A program made the position numbers and the translations under genes. The notes beneath the pieces were generated by a model. It was not told the origin of the DNA. It saw only the letters and a program-made list of their open reading frames with translations, and did no database searches. Shown here piece by piece: positions 19,949 to 30,467 of a stretch of 64,000 bases of DNA. Where the stretch lies: positions 5,663,149 to 5,727,148 of the forward strand of contig NZ_CM001489.1 of the NCBI RefSeq assembly GCF_000262465.1, given 5' to 3'. The DNA comes from Frankia sp. QA3. Lineage in GTDB: Bacteria; Actinomycetota; Actinomycetes; Frankiales; Frankiaceae. The stretch's first letter is position 1. Every line of letters begins with the position of its first letter.

Positions 19949-20773
19949 GTGTCCGATCGGCAGTCAGCGGGACGTTCGGCCATGGCCGAGTACCTGCGGC
20001 GCAAACAGTTGTATTCAGCCGAACGCGGAGATCACAAAAGTCGGGCGCTGGCCGTCGGCGGGGCCCTCGCGGTGGGCGCCGCCCTGGTCATCGCCGTGCT
20101 GTGCGCCCTCGCCGGGCTGCCCGGTGTCGTGACCGCCCAGCTCGCGGTGCTCGCGGCGCTCGCGGTCGGCGTCGTCGGGGCCGTGCGTTTCCTGCGCACC
20201 CCACCGGAGATCGAGGCGTGGCGCGAGGACGCGGAGGCCGAACGCAGCACCGCCCGCGCGCTCGACCGGCTGGTCCGCGCCGGCTACACCGTGCTGCACG
20301 ACCGGTCCCTGGCGGACTCGGCCGGCAACATCGACCACCTCGTCATCGGGCCGTCCGGGGCCTGGGTGATCGAGACCGACGCCCACCAGGGGCCCGTCCG
20401 GCAGAACGCGGCCGGCGTCTGGGCCGGCAAGGTGCCGCTGCGGGCGATGCTCGGCCTCGTGGCGTGGATGGGTGAGGAGGCCACCGCCCAACTGCTCGGC
20501 GAGCTGCCGGACGGCTGGCAGCTGGAGGTCCAACCGGTCGTCGCCTTCGCGCGCGCCGAGGTTCCGGCCGGGCTCGCCCTCGTCGAGGGCGTGCTGCTGC
20601 TGCCCGCCGCCGGGGTCGCCGAATACGTGCTGTCCGCCGGGGTGGTACTGCGGCCCATCGACGTCGCAATGCTGGTCGACGTGGCCGAGCGGGCCTTCCC
20701 CGCCTACGAGGTGTCCGGGCCGCCGCCGTCCTGGCCCACCCGCTCCCGGCTGCGCGGCCTGCTGCGGCGCTGA
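19949..20773 (+). CDS. NERD-domain membrane protein
   Basis: About 274 residues. A charged N-terminus (AEYLRRKQLYSAERGDHKSR) is followed by two hydrophobic helices and then a NERD (nuclease-related) domain with NIDHLVIGPSGAWVIETDAHQG. The domain is related to restriction-like nucleases; its role in such membrane proteins is not known. GGGAGGTGG precedes GTG 19949; GTG 19934 and ATG 19982 are alternatives. Confidence 0.75.
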   Translation: MSDRQSAGRSAMAEYLRRKQLYSAERGDHKSRALAVGGALAVGAALVIAVLCALAGLPGVVTAQLAVLAALAVGVVGAVRFLRTPPEIEAWREDAEAERSTARALDRLVRAGYTVLHDRSLADSAGNIDHLVIGPSGAWVIETDAHQGPVRQNAAGVWAGKVPLRAMLGLVAWMGEEATAQLLGELPDGWQLEVQPVVAFARAEVPAGLALVEGVLLLPAAGVAEYVLSAGVVLRPIDVAMLVDVAERAFPAYEVSGPPPSWPTRSRLRGLLRR

Positions 20774-20837
20774 CCGGTCTGACGGCGCTGACCGGTCTGA
20801 CGGCGCTGACGGGTCTGACGGCGCTGACGGGTCTGAC
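20766..20837 (+). repeat. 18-base minisatellite across the NERD-gene stop, 4 units
   Basis: Four units of GGCGCTGACCGGTCTGAC, the last two with one C-to-G change. The TGA stop (20771-20773) lies in the first unit, so every further unit adds another in-frame TGA. Confidence 0.92.
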
Positions 20838-21033
20838 CCGCGCTCGGTCGGCGTCCGTCGCGACGGGTGCGGCGAGCTCGTTGGGATCGGCGGCGTGACC
20901 GGGGGATTCGTGTTCCGTTCTGGACCTGCTTGAGATCCGTTGGCGGGCCCCGCCGCGGACAGGCCGGCGATGGTCGGGATACCGTGGAACTACTGAGTCA
21001 CCCCCGGCCGAGGACGCCGACGAAGGAGTCGAC

Positions 21034-21180
21034 ATGGCGCGCAAGATGACCGTGCTGGCGCTGCTGGCTGGTGCGGGGGCCGCCTTCTCCGCCGCCCGAC
21101 GGCGGTCCCGGGGCAAGGAGGAGATCGACCTCTGGCGGGAGGCGACGTCCACCACCGGGTCCCCGGCCGGCGGACGCTGA
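21034..21180 (+). CDS. DLW-39 family small peptide
   Basis: 48 residues: a short hydrophobic N-terminus (MTVLALLAGAGAAFSA), a basic cluster, then the EIDLWREATS segment that gives the actinobacterial DLW-39 family its name. Probably membrane-inserted; function unknown. ATG with GAAGGAG seven bases upstream. Confidence 0.75.
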   Translation: MARKMTVLALLAGAGAAFSAARRRSRGKEEIDLWREATSTTGSPAGGR

Positions 21181-21278
21181 CGGCCCGCGCGGCAGCGCGC
21201 CGAGCGGTGTGCCCGCGCCGGCTCGGTGGCCCGGAACTCGCCTGACGCCGAGTGGCATGGTCGGGCACCATAGGAGCC

Positions 21279-21713
21279 ATGCTGCCCCGTGAGATCCCGG
21301 TTCGCCCGGGTCTCGTGCTGCCCTCGGCCGATCTGCACTGGCGGTATTCGCGTTCGTCCGGGCCGGGCGGCCAGTCGGTCAACACGTCCGACTCGCGGGT
21401 GGAGCTTTCCTTCGACGTCGCCGGCTCGCCGGCCCTGTCGCCGACGATGCGTCAGCGCGCGCTCGCGCGCCTGGCCGACCGGCTTACCAATGGCATGCTC
21501 ACGGTCGTCGCGAGCGAGCAGCGCTCGCAACTGCGAAACCGGGAGGCCGCGCTCGGCCGGCTGGTGGACGCCCTGCGGGCCGCGACCGCCCCGCCGCCGC
21601 GACCGCGGCGGCCGACGCGGCCCTCCCGCGGGGCCGTCGAGCGGCGCCTGCAGGCGAAGAAGCAGCGGTCCGCGACGAAACGGGACCGCCGCAGTCGGCC
21701 CCCCGAGGACTGA
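21279..21713 (+). CDS. arfB: Alternative ribosome-rescue factor ArfB-like hydrolase
   Basis: Releases peptides from stalled ribosomes by peptidyl-tRNA hydrolysis. It carries the GGQ motif (G30-G31-Q32, in SSGPGGQSVNTSDSRVEL) and a basic C-terminal tail (QAKKQRSATKRDRRSR) that would enter the mRNA channel. 144 residues, normal for ArfB and too short for RF1/RF2. ATG with TAGGAG upstream. Confidence 0.92.
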   Translation: MLPREIPVRPGLVLPSADLHWRYSRSSGPGGQSVNTSDSRVELSFDVAGSPALSPTMRQRALARLADRLTNGMLTVVASEQRSQLRNREAALGRLVDALRAATAPPPRPRRPTRPSRGAVERRLQAKKQRSATKRDRRSRPPED

Positions 21714-21836
21714 GCTCGCCGCCACCCGGCCCGTTCCGCGCTGTCCGCCGATTTTCCGCGCTGCCCGGTCGGTCCCGCCGTGTCGCCGCGGTCCCGGCGG
21801 CCCATCCCGGCCCGCCCGGCCGCGAGGAACGCGCGA

Positions 21837-22184
21837 TCAGAGCTCGACGATGCCGACGTCGGCGACGAGCGTGCCGAGCAGGCCCGCGGGCGCGGCAAGG
21901 TGCAGCTCGATGTGGGTCGAGGGGGCCAGATCCTCGACGACGCGCAGCGGGACGTGGACGGAGCCGCGGGCGCCGATCGGGAAGAAGCGCATCGGCACCC
22001 CGTCCCGGTGCAGGATCAGGCAGATCAGCTCGTCGGTCGAGTTGCCGCCACGGAAGTACAGCGGCTGGGCGGTGACGCCGGCCGGGACCACGTAGCTGAA
22101 CGCCGGGCCGAGCGGGAACGGCGCGTCCAGGCCCTTGCCCTCGAACGGGACGATCCCCTGTAGGAAGCGAGGCGTGGTGAACAT
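21837..22184 (-). CDS. Conserved-looking protein of unknown function
   Basis: 115 residues, starting MFTTPRFLQGIVPFEGKGLD. It looks like a compact soluble beta-rich protein, with several aromatic and hydrophobic strands (FSYVVPAGVTAQPLYFRGG, ELICLILHRDG). No signal peptide or membrane helix. GGAGGAGG precedes the ATG, which strongly supports the start. It lies 225 bases downstream of potC. Family not recognised. Confidence 0.65.
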   Translation of the reverse strand: MFTTPRFLQGIVPFEGKGLDAPFPLGPAFSYVVPAGVTAQPLYFRGGNSTDELICLILHRDGVPMRFFPIGARGSVHVPLRVVEDLAPSTHIELHLAAPAGLLGTLVADVGIVEL

Positions 22185-22318
22185 CCGCTCCTCCTCCCGC
22201 CGAGGATCCACGCGCATGCCGTCCGTACACCTCCCGGAATTTTCGCTCGAACGTGTTTCCGTCATGTTACGGCCCCGCCCGCAGCCGCCCCACCGCCGAC
22301 GCCGCCGCGTTCCCGCCT

Positions 22319-22363
22319 GCTTCTCCAGAGGGACGAAACGGACAGGAAGGCCTCTGGATAAGC
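22319..22363 (+). repeat. 45-base palindromic element, copy C
   Basis: Arms GCTTCTCCAGAGG (22319-22331) and CCTCTGGATAAGC (22351-22363) pair with one mismatch. The loop GACGAAACGGACAGGAAGG aligns with that of copies A and B. Total length is again 45. It lies 46 bases past the potC stop, in the potC-to-unknown-gene spacer. Confidence 0.75.
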
Positions 22364-22408
22364 AAGGGACGAGCCGGGAGGAGCCGGGGAAGGCGGGGCC
22401 TGCCGGGG

Positions 22409-23251
22409 TCAGATCTGGCGGCGGCGCAGCAGGAGCGCGTTGCCGAGCGCGAGCAGCACGCCGACCACGAAGATGATCGTGGCCATCACGTTGACCTGGG
22501 GTGGCACGCCGACTCGGGTCGCGCCGAAGACCCATAGCGGGAACGTGAGCGTGCTGCCCGCGTTGAACGTCGTGATGACGTACTCGTCGATCGACATCGC
22601 GAAGGCGAGCAGCGCCCCCGACAGCACTCCGGGCAGGATGAGCGGCAGGGTGACCAGGCGGAACGTGGTGAACGGGCCGGCGCCGAGATCGCGGGCGGCC
22701 TCCTCGACGGAGCTGTCGAAGCCGGCGAGCCGGGCCCGCACGACCACCGCCACGTAGGAGATGTTGAACATGATGTGGGCGATGAGGATGGTCAGGTAGC
22801 CCCGCGGCACGCCCATCGTGATGAACAGCGACAGCAGCGACGCACCGAGTACCACCTCCGGCGCGGCGATGTTGGCGAACATCAGCAGCTCCACGCCACC
22901 GCGGCCGCGGAAGGTGTGCCGGCCGAGCGCGAGGCCCATCAGCGTGCCGAGCGTGGTGGCGACCGCGGTGGACAGCAACGCGATCGTCAGCGAGTTGACC
23001 AGCGCGGTGGTGAGGTCGGGGATGGCGAACAGCTCGCCCCACCAGCGCAGGGTGAAGCCGTTCCAGGTGTTGTTGCGCTTGCCGACCCGGTCGTTGAAAC
23101 CGAACACGATCATCACGATGATCGGCAGCACCAGCCAGAGCAGGATCAGCCAGGTGTAGGCGTGCAGGAGCCGCTCGCCCAGGCGCCCACCGCGCCCACC
23201 GCCGGGCCGCGCCGGGGCGAGGCGGGGCGGCGCGGAGTCCAGGCTGGTCAA
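22409..23251 (-). CDS. potC: Polyamine ABC transporter permease (PotC-like)
   Basis: Inner-membrane permease, about 280 residues with six hydrophobic helices. The EAA loop reads VEEAARDLGAGPFTTFRLVTLPLILPG. The first helix follows LLHAYTWLILLWLVLPIIVM. The best start is TTG 23251, which overlaps the potB stop (TTGA); no ATG or GTG is available nearby. Fourth gene of the pot operon. Confidence 0.9.
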   Translation of the reverse strand: MTSLDSAPPRLAPARPGGGRGGRLGERLLHAYTWLILLWLVLPIIVMIVFGFNDRVGKRNNTWNGFTLRWWGELFAIPDLTTALVNSLTIALLSTAVATTLGTLMGLALGRHTFRGRGGVELLMFANIAAPEVVLGASLLSLFITMGVPRGYLTILIAHIMFNISYVAVVVRARLAGFDSSVEEAARDLGAGPFTTFRLVTLPLILPGVLSGALLAFAMSIDEYVITTFNAGSTLTFPLWVFGATRVGVPPQVNVMATIIFVVGVLLALGNALLLRRRQI

Positions 23252-24114
23252 CGGGTGCTCATCTCCAGCACGTCCCTGGTGCCGAGCAGGCGGGCGTAGA
23301 CGAAGATCCCGATGAGCAGCACGGCCATCAGGATGAACGACACCGCGGAGGCCAGAGGGTAGTCCGCGTTCGTCAGGTACGTCGTCTGGATGATGTTGCC
23401 GATCATGGTGGTGTTCGTGCCGCCGAGCACGTAGGCGTTGACGAAGTCCGACGTCGCCGGGACGAAGGTGAGCAGGAAGCCGGCGAACACCCCGGGCATC
23501 GACAGCGGCAGGACGACCCGGGTCAGCACCCCCCGGCGGTTCGCGTACAGGTCGTCGGCGGCCTCCAGCAGCCGCGGGTCGATCCGCTCCAGCGCCACGT
23601 AGATCGGCAGCAGCATGAAGGGGAAGAAGTTGTACGTCAGCCCGGCCACGACCGCGAACGAGGTGGCCAGGACGTGGAAGTCGGCCGGCAGCAGCCCGGC
23701 GTCCTTCAGGTTGCCGAGCAGGATGCCGTCGTCGGCGAGCAGGAACTTCCAGGAGACCGTGCGGATGACGAACGAGACGAAGAACGGCAGCAGCACGCCG
23801 AACAGGTAGTTTGATTTGTTCCGGCCGGCGTGGAAGGCGATCCAGTAGGCCATCGGGTAGGCCAGCAGAATCGTCGTCACCGTGGCGATCAGGCCAAAGA
23901 TCAGTGAGCGGATGAACTGGGTTTCGTAGGTGGTGATCGCGTCGGCGTAGACGCCGAAGTCGAAGGTCTGGGTGAAGCCGTCGACGACGTTTCCGGTCTG
24001 CAGCGAGACCGACAGCATGACGGCTGTCGGCACGACGAAGAAGATGGCCAGCCACAGCCCGCCGGGCAGGACGAGGAAGTAGGGGGCGAGGGCCCCTGCC
24101 CGCCGCCGTCTCAC
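23248..24114 (-). CDS. potB: Polyamine ABC transporter permease (PotB-like)
   Basis: 288-residue permease with six hydrophobic helices and the EAA-type loop LEAADDLYANRRGVLTRVVLPLSMPG. It pairs with PotC to form the transmembrane channel. GTG start 26 bases after potD. Confidence 0.92.
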   Translation of the reverse strand: MRRRRAGALAPYFLVLPGGLWLAIFFVVPTAVMLSVSLQTGNVVDGFTQTFDFGVYADAITTYETQFIRSLIFGLIATVTTILLAYPMAYWIAFHAGRNKSNYLFGVLLPFFVSFVIRTVSWKFLLADDGILLGNLKDAGLLPADFHVLATSFAVVAGLTYNFFPFMLLPIYVALERIDPRLLEAADDLYANRRGVLTRVVLPLSMPGVFAGFLLTFVPATSDFVNAYVLGGTNTTMIGNIIQTTYLTNADYPLASAVSFILMAVLLIGIFVYARLLGTRDVLEMSTR

Positions 24115-24139
24115 CGCGCGCCCGTGCCGGCGGCGGCCG

Positions 24140-25411
24140 TCATGACTGGTAGACCGGCTGGAAGATGCGGTTCCACTCGGTCTCCTCGTCGGTGGTCAGC
24201 ACCCGGAACCGGCTGACCCTGGAGAGCTCGTCGTCGGACGGGAACAGCAGTGTGGACTTCGCCAGGTCCGCCGGGACGTGCTCGGCGGCCTTCGGCACCG
24301 GGGTGATGTAGTTGATGTACTCCGCGAGCATGCCGGCGACCTCGGGGCGGTAGACGAAGTCCATGTAGGCGATGGCGTCCACCGGGTGCGGCGCGGTCTT
24401 CGGGATGCACATGTTGTCCGTCCACAGCAGACCGCCCTCGGCCGGCACCACGAACTTCAGGTTCGTGCCGGTGGCGATCTGCTGGTAAACGTCGCCGGAC
24501 CAGGCCATCGAGATCCACAGGTCCCCGCCGGCCAGGGCGTCGATGTAGGACTGGTCGTAGTACTTGCGGACGATCCCGTCCCGGCGCTGCGCGGTGAGCT
24601 TCGCGGCGGCCTTCTTCCAGTCGTCCGGGGTGGATTTCGCCGGATCGACGCCGGTGCCGAGCAGAGCGAGGTTGGGCAGGTCCTGGTTGTCGCCGAACAT
24701 GCCGACCTTGCCGGCGAACTTCGGGTCGAACAGGTCGTCGTAGCTGGTGATCTCCCGGCCGGTCTTCGCCGGGTCGTAGGCGATTCCGGTGAGGCCGGAC
24801 TGCCAGGGAATCGTGAAGGCGTTGCCCGGGTCGTACGTCGGGTTCTTCATGCTCGGCGAGGCGTTCGCGGCGAACGTCGGCAGCCTCGCGTGGTCCAGCG
24901 GCGCGAGGTAGCCGAGCTGCATCACCCGGCTCAGCGTGATGCCGTTGGTGAGGACCATCAGGTCGTAGCCGATCGACCTGTCCGCCGCCAGCGTCGGCCG
25001 GATCTGCGCGAAGAACGACTCGTTGTCCTGGATCACCTCCCGGTAGGTGACCTTGATGCCGGTCTCCTTCGTGAACATGTCCAGCGACGGGTGATCGGCG
25101 TCGGTGGAGCCGACGTCCATGTAGAGCGGCCAGTTCGCGAAGTCGACAGTGCCCGCCTTCGTCCGGTCCTTCCAGAACGACGCGGCATCGTCGCCCGTGG
25201 AGTCCTTCTTCTCCCCGCTGACGCCGCAGGCGGCGAGGAACGCCGCCCCACCAGCCAGCCCCGCGAACCGCAGCAGGTCGCGGCGGCCGAACCGGGCCTG
25301 CGTCAGGCCGCGCAGCATCGCGGGGTCCGCAAGCGCCGCGGCGCGCAGGTCGCCGCCGGATCGGGGGTCGCCGCAGTGGCCGGCGTCGCCGGGGGTCTCG
25401 GGCTGCGTCAC
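24140..25411 (-). CDS. potD: Polyamine ABC transporter substrate-binding lipoprotein (PotD-like)
   Basis: 423 residues. N-terminal twin arginine (FGRRDLLRFAG), a hydrophobic stretch and the lipobox FLAAC with C62 suggest a Tat-exported lipoprotein. The mature part has ANWPLYMD and the IGYDLMVLTNG segment typical of PotD/PotF. Polyamine specificity is inferred from family and context, not proven. Confidence 0.92.
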   Translation of the reverse strand: MTQPETPGDAGHCGDPRSGGDLRAAALADPAMLRGLTQARFGRRDLLRFAGLAGGAAFLAACGVSGEKKDSTGDDAASFWKDRTKAGTVDFANWPLYMDVGSTDADHPSLDMFTKETGIKVTYREVIQDNESFFAQIRPTLAADRSIGYDLMVLTNGITLSRVMQLGYLAPLDHARLPTFAANASPSMKNPTYDPGNAFTIPWQSGLTGIAYDPAKTGREITSYDDLFDPKFAGKVGMFGDNQDLPNLALLGTGVDPAKSTPDDWKKAAAKLTAQRRDGIVRKYYDQSYIDALAGGDLWISMAWSGDVYQQIATGTNLKFVVPAEGGLLWTDNMCIPKTAPHPVDAIAYMDFVYRPEVAGMLAEYINYITPVPKAAEHVPADLAKSTLLFPSDDELSRVSRFRVLTTDEETEWNRIFQPVYQS

Positions 25412-25480
25412 GGTGGCGTTCCTCCGTGTCCGGGCAGGCCGGCAGGGGGCGCCTGCCGGCCCGCGTGCTGGCCTGTGGTG

Positions 25481-26953
<1,473 letters not shown>

Positions 26954-27113
26954 ATTGCGGAACAGCAAGGGATCGGTTCGTAAAGAGTCTGTATCGCGAC
27001 TAATTCGGTGGTGACCTTGGCGTGTGGTCGGGCTTTCCCGCGATGTTCGGCGGATCGCCGCCGGTATGGCGTTTCGCCTGGCGTACCGTCGCCCGCAGGG
27101 GCACGGTGGGAAC

Positions 27114-28016
27114 ATGGCCGCCCCGTCCTCTCCCCGACCATCCGTCATCGGCGTGCCCGAGGCCGACGCCGACGCGGCCGCCGACCGTGAGTTCGGCCCC
27201 GGTCCCGGCGGTCCGGGCCCGGACCCGGGTCCGGCGCAGGAGGCGGGCATCGAGCCGTCGGCATCGTCCGCGGCCTGGCCCCCCGGCCCCGACTACCTGC
27301 CCTCCGTGGTGCCGCACGACCGCCTGGCCGGCTGCGCCGCCGCGCACCGGCGGTTGCTGGACCTGGTGGAACGGGTGGACGACGACGTGCTGCGCCGCCC
27401 GTCCGGCCTGCCCGGGTGGACCGTGGCCCACCTGCTCACCCACCTGGCCCGCAACGCCGAGAGCCACAGCGGGATGGTCGAGGCCGCGACCGGCGGTGAC
27501 GTCCGTGACCAGTACCCGGGCGGCCAGGAGCAGCGCGACCGCGACATCGCCGCCGGCCGCGACCTGCCCGCCGCCACCGTGCGGGCCGAGGTCGCCGCCG
27601 CCGTCGCCCGGCTGGAGCGGGCCTGGGACGCGGTGCACGTCGACGCCTGGCGCACCGGCTTCGGCCGGGTCAGCACGTACGGCGTGACGACGCTCGCCGA
27701 TCTGGTCTTCCTGCGCTGGCGCGAGACCGAGATCCATCTCGTCGATCTCGCCCTCGCCGACCTCGGTGGCCCCGGCTGGGCGGACCTGAGCCCCGCCTAC
27801 GTCGAGGTCGAATGGGCCTGGACGGTGCGCGGCCTGCCGTCGCGGCTGCCGCCGGAGGTCACCGTCCTGCTCGCGCCGGGTGACCGGCCGTCGACCGCGG
27901 TCGGGCGGGGGGAGGAGCTGGTCGTCGTCGACGTCCCGACCATCCCCGCGCTGGCCTGGTTGACCGGCCGCGACCCGGGCCGCCCCGACTGGCCGGAGCT
28001 CGGCCCCTGGACGTGA
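27114..28016 (+). CDS. Maleylpyruvate isomerase family mycothiol-dependent enzyme
   Basis: DinB-like four-helix protein with the MDMPI N-terminal pattern: AAHRRLLDLVERVDDD, RPSGLPGWTVAHLLTHLARNAES, and WRETEIHLVDLALAD. The metal-site His residues in the HLLTHLARN and EIHLVDL segments are visible. The thiol cofactor would be mycothiol, the actinobacterial thiol. The first 60 residues are disordered. ATG 27114 with GGTGGG upstream. Substrate unknown. Confidence 0.85.
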   Translation: MAAPSSPRPSVIGVPEADADAAADREFGPGPGGPGPDPGPAQEAGIEPSASSAAWPPGPDYLPSVVPHDRLAGCAAAHRRLLDLVERVDDDVLRRPSGLPGWTVAHLLTHLARNAESHSGMVEAATGGDVRDQYPGGQEQRDRDIAAGRDLPAATVRAEVAAAVARLERAWDAVHVDAWRTGFGRVSTYGVTTLADLVFLRWRETEIHLVDLALADLGGPGWADLSPAYVEVEWAWTVRGLPSRLPPEVTVLLAPGDRPSTAVGRGEELVVVDVPTIPALAWLTGRDPGRPDWPELGPWT

Positions 28017-28240
28017 GCGGCGGGAGTCCACCGCCGCCGTCCGGTGCGGGTTCGCCCTCGTCACCTGCTCCCGCGCTCGTCCCGGCACCCTCCGCCGCGA
28101 CCCGCCTGCGGTAGGCGTCTCCCGCTCATGCCCGGGAATCGGGCAGGCGAGAGAATGTCTGGCGTGTCGGACAACAGGGACAACCGGGGTGAGGCCACAC
28201 AGGGCGGGCAGCGGGACCACGGGCGCGATCGGATCCGCGC

Positions 28241-29302
28241 ATGATCACGATGGCGCTGTTCAACAACAAGGGCGGGGTCGGCAAGACGACCCTCGCCTAC
28301 CACCTGGCCCACATGCTCCAGCGGATGGGCCACCGGGTGCTCGCCGTCGACCTCGACCCGCAGGCGAACCTGACCGCGCAGTTCCTCGACGAGGACGAGT
28401 TGACCCGGCTCTGGGCGGAACCGGAGGACACCGCGTCCTCGGCCCCGAAGCCCGTCGAGTTCGACGTGCGCCCCGCGCGGGTCTTCCCCGGCACGGGAAC
28501 GATGGCGACCGCCATCGCGCCGATCATGGAGGGCATCGGGGACGTCGAGCTGCCCGACCCGGTGATGATCGAGGACGGCCTGTGGCTGCTGCCCGGTGAC
28601 GTCGAGCTCAGCGTCTTCGAGGACCGGCTGTCCGCCGCCTGGCCGAACAGCTTCCTCGGCAAGGACATCGCCGCACTGCGGACGACGACGGCGCTGCACC
28701 GGGTCATCGACAACGGCGCCCGCACCGTCGGCGCCGAGATCGTCCTCATCGACGTCGGCCCGAACCTCGGCGCGATCAACCGTGCGTCGCTGCTGTCCGC
28801 CGACACGGTGCTCATGCCGCTGGCCGCCGACCTGTTCTCGCTGCGCGGCCTGCGCAACCTCGGCCCGACGCTGCGGGAATGGCGCTCGACCTGGCAGGGC
28901 ACCGTGCTGCCGAAGGTGCCCGACCGGATCCCCGCGCCCCGCGGCCTGATGATGCCGATCGGCTACATCGTCATGCAGCCGCCCGCGCGCGCCGACCGCC
29001 CGGCCAAGGCCCACGACCGCTGGCTCGACCGCATCCCCGAGGTCTTCGCGACCTCGGTGCTCACCAGCGGCAACCCCGGCCCGCACGACCGTTCCTTCGA
29101 GATAGCGACCCTGCGGCACTACGCCAACCTGATCCCGCTGGCCCACGACGCCCGCAAGCCCATGTTCGAGCTGCGCGCCGGCGACGGCGCCCTCGGCGGC
29201 ACCCAGACCGCCGTCCGCCGCTGCTACTCCGACTTCCGTGACCTCGCGGTCAAGGTCCGCGAACGCCTCGCCTTCATCGACCCCTCCCTCCGCCGCTCCT
29301 GA
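28241..29302 (+). CDS. Orphan ParA/Soj-type ATPase
   Basis: 353 residues with the deviant Walker A NKGGVGKTTLAYHLA, switch I DLDPQANLTAQFL and Walker B-like EIVLIDVGPNLG. Resembles ParA proteins that position DNA or other cargo. No parB gene is adjacent. The middle (residues 55-110) carries an insertion relative to minimal ParA. Three evenly spaced DnaA boxes follow directly. Its cargo cannot be told. Confidence 0.85.
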   Translation: MITMALFNNKGGVGKTTLAYHLAHMLQRMGHRVLAVDLDPQANLTAQFLDEDELTRLWAEPEDTASSAPKPVEFDVRPARVFPGTGTMATAIAPIMEGIGDVELPDPVMIEDGLWLLPGDVELSVFEDRLSAAWPNSFLGKDIAALRTTTALHRVIDNGARTVGAEIVLIDVGPNLGAINRASLLSADTVLMPLAADLFSLRGLRNLGPTLREWRSTWQGTVLPKVPDRIPAPRGLMMPIGYIVMQPPARADRPAKAHDRWLDRIPEVFATSVLTSGNPGPHDRSFEIATLRHYANLIPLAHDARKPMFELRAGDGALGGTQTAVRRCYSDFRDLAVKVRERLAFIDPSLRRS

Positions 29303-29338
29303 CCGCCCCTTGGCCGCACCGCGCCGCAGCCCAACGGC

Positions 29339-29455
29339 GGTCAGCGGGGAGTTATCCACAGGGTCGGCTCGGTAGCCTCCGGTGGTCAGCGGGAAAGTTA
29401 TCCACAGGACGTGCGTCGCGGCCCTTCGATGGTCAGCGCGAAGTTATCCACAGGG
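29339..29455 (+). repeat. Three DnaA boxes with exact 46-base spacing
   Basis: Perfect TTATCCACA at 29352-29360, 29398-29406 and 29444-29452, all in the same orientation and exactly 46 bases apart. Each sits in a longer repeated core, GGTCAGCGnGnAGTTATCCACAGG. Between the cores the sequence is not conserved. Located just after the orphan parA and before tRNA-Ala. Confidence 0.9.
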
Positions 29456-29645
29456 CTTGGAGTCGGGCACCCTGCTCCCCGGCAGGCATCGAATCGTCCG
29501 GACCGTGCCCTGGGAGGCGAGGTGCTGCATCGCCGGGTTCCCGCCGTGGCGGAGGTCCGAGATGGTCCCGATGCCGTAGGCTGGGGAAGCACTTCACCGT
29601 GCGGTGCCCGCCTCCGGGCGGCGCGGCCCGGCCGAGGTGCGTCCA

Positions 29646-29718
29646 GGGGGCGTAGCTCAATTGGCAGAGCACTGCCTTTGCAAGGCAGGGGTTCGGGGTT
29701 CAAGTCCCCGCGTCTCCA
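29646..29718 (+). tRNA. tRNA-Ala (anticodon TGC)
   Basis: Full cloverleaf, 73 bases. The anticodon arm is CTGCC-TTTGCAA-GGCAG with anticodon TGC; the T arm is GGGGTTCAAGTCCCC-like. The acceptor pairs GGGGGCG with CGTCTCC and includes the G3-U70 wobble that marks alanine tRNAs. Discriminator is A; the CCA end is not encoded. Confidence 0.97.
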
Positions 29719-29738
29719 CGCGCTGATTCCTCGTGGTC

Positions 29739-29755
29739 GCTGCCCTTCGGGCAGC
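29739..29755 (+). terminator. Hairpin after tRNA-Ala
   Basis: GCTGCCC-TTC-GGGCAGC, a 7-base perfect stem 20 bases past the tRNA, followed by TTCCC. Probable terminator of the tRNA transcript. Confidence 0.55.
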
Positions 29756-29894
29756 TTCCCACCAGCCGCGATGCTGGCCCGGGGGGACGACCCCCCGGAC
29801 CCCCGATGTGGTGTGGCAGCCTCCCAGGATCGTTATGGCGTCGAGGGCGTGAGCCGTGGCCGTCGGAGCCAGACCCGCGCGTCCGGCGGGAGGG

Positions 29895-30260
29895 TCACTC
29901 GCAGAGCCGCTTCCATGTGGTGGCGCCGGGCCGCAGTGTGAAGGTCACGCGATGCCCGGCGTCGTCCGTGAAGACGACCTCCGTCTCGCTCACAGGCGTC
30001 AGGATGCCGATCTGGGATGGGTTGCCCCAGCCGTCCGGCGGGTTGAAGTTGCCGTCGTGCAGCGACGGGACCAGCTCGTAGTAGTGGTCCTGGTAGCGCG
30101 CCTCGCTGATGCCGCAGTGCGTGGAGAGCCCGTAAGGCACCGCCGGCCCGAGCTGCTCGGGCCCCGCGGGCGAGGACCCGCAGCCGCCGAGCAGCGCGGC
30201 CAGACAGGCGCCGGCGACCGCGCTGGCCGCGCGTGTCCGCGTCGAGGCGAAGGCATACAT
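29895..30260 (-). CDS. Small lipoprotein of unknown function
   Basis: 121 residues. N-terminal signal: basic STRTR, hydrophobic core and lipobox LLGGC. The mature part has two Cys (HCGIS and the terminal RLCE), possibly a disulfide, and several aromatic residues (ARYQDHYYELVP). The start is set by the signal peptide; the frame is open further up. Family not recognised. Confidence 0.7.
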   Translation of the reverse strand: MYAFASTRTRAASAVAGACLAALLGGCGSSPAGPEQLGPAVPYGLSTHCGISEARYQDHYYELVPSLHDGNFNPPDGWGNPSQIGILTPVSETEVVFTDDAGHRVTFTLRPGATTWKRLCE

Positions 30261-30467
30261 CTGTTCTCCGTCGGCGTCGGAAGGGAAAGGCTTCCCCTTT
30301 CGACGCGGCGCGCTAGCCCGGTTCCCAGGGAGCTGGCGGGAAACAACTTCAGGTCTTGACCCGACCTGGGCCACGCCCCGACGTCGCGCGGCACCTGTTC
30401 ACGACGCGGGGGCGGATCCGGCCCCACCGGTGACGACAGCCACCTTTCCCGTGGGGGTTCACCGTGT

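Noticed and set aside
29339-29455. CRISPR array
   Set aside because: Only three repeats, the shared core is DnaA-box-like, and no cas genes are near. The in-frame minisatellites lack spacers.
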